Source: CAWCUZ01 sp963798795 (GTDB lineage: Bacteria > Acidobacteriota > Vicinamibacteria > Vicinamibacterales > SCN-69-37). From it: 64,000 nucleotides of DNA. The DNA is taken from assembly GCA_963798795.1 (NCBI GenBank), contig CAWCUZ010000002.1:1302001-1366000 (forward strand). The letters run 5' to 3'. The notes beneath the pieces are model-generated. The model searched no databases. It was not told the origin of the DNA and saw only the letters and a list, made by a program, of their open reading frames with translations. Made by a program: the position numbers and the translations under genes. Below, piece after piece: positions 63,893 to 64,000 of this stretch (position 1 is its first letter; every line of letters starts with the position of its first letter).

Positions 63893-64000
63893 ATGCGGCC
63901 AGCGTCCTTCTTCACGTCTCCCGCGCGCTATCTCCCTGCCGTCGTACTCCTTGCGTGTACCGTCGGGCTGATGGCGGCACGGACTGGAGATCCTGCCCGA
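63893..64000 (+). CDS. Exported protein, 3'-truncated by the window
   Basis: MRPASFFTSPARYLPAVVLLACTVGLMAARTGDPAR: a signal peptide (possible lipobox-like LLAC) with the gene open to the right edge. CATACT ends 6 bases before the ATG. Family cannot be told from 36 residues. Confidence 0.6.
   Translation, partial: MRPASFFTSPARYLPAVVLLACTVGLMAARTGDPAR

Overview
The window is high-GC bacterial DNA that most resembles the Acidobacteriota, in particular the Vicinamibacteria-like lineages. That placement is inferred from gene content, not from a marker gene: a TIGR03436-type VWA protein, an ADOP-type duplicated FtsX permease, several exported carboxypeptidase-regulatory-domain proteins, a DUF1015-serA-serC cluster, and Gly/Arg-rich exported enzymes. 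No rRNA, tRNA or CRISPR array was seen. Most of the window is ordinary chromosome with dense, often overlapping operons. Many genes have a -10-like hexamer only 6-9 bases before the start codon, so leaderless transcription looks common.

Layout. 1-4.7 kb: 3' part of phosphoglycerate mutase, a small unknown gene, a B12-mutase large subunit and an orphan pair of Opp/Dpp-type ATPases. 4.8-12.4 kb: exported D-aminoacylase-like enzyme, LolD/MacB-type ATPase, acetyl-CoA synthetase, a membrane protein, inositol-3-phosphate synthase, a methyltransferase and an SDR oxidoreductase. 12.45-12.60 kb: a 151-bp near-perfect hairpin element in a divergent promoter region. 12.7-22.8 kb: an envelope cluster (HTH-TonB fusion, FxLYD-like membrane protein, VWA protein, BON protein, three tandem carboxypeptidase-regulatory-domain proteins, one frameshifted) and a lipoprotein. 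22.8-26.9 kb: DNA polymerase I and poly(A) polymerase/CCA-transferase. 26.9-34.3 kb: TonB-dependent receptor, serC, serA, DUF1015, an M23 peptidase and Ogt. 34.3-42.7 kb: DUF3566, DinB, M28 peptidase, outer-membrane protein, ADOP permease, amidohydrolase and a DUF6036-like protein.

42.7-45.7 kb is an accessory patch: a YfcC-like remnant, a VapBC pair, a duplicated NHL fragment, and decayed lower-GC DNA. 45.7-51.2 kb carries a thioredoxin/NHL protein (single-base frameshift), DUF1028, an alpha/beta hydrolase, and the methionine-salvage pair mtnC/mtnD. 51.2-55.6 kb has a HerA-like ATPase and a molybdate system (MerR-TOBE regulator divergent from modABC). 55.6-57.7 kb has a second PIN toxin-antitoxin pair with a clear palindromic operator, and a MASE1-GGDEF diguanylate cyclase. 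58.1-63.7 kb is a tripartite RND efflux operon (adaptor, inner-membrane pump, outer-membrane factor) broken by many single-base indels, unlike the rest of the window. The window closes inside a new exported-protein gene.

The most notable observations are: a DNA polymerase I with a natural Tyr at the ddNTP-discrimination position, probably with a dead proofreading domain; the 151-bp hairpin element; an HTH-TonB fusion at the head of an envelope operon; families of intergenic palindromes and ~36-nt repeats; a recent 45-bp in-frame duplication in ogt; and the widespread leaderless promoter layout.
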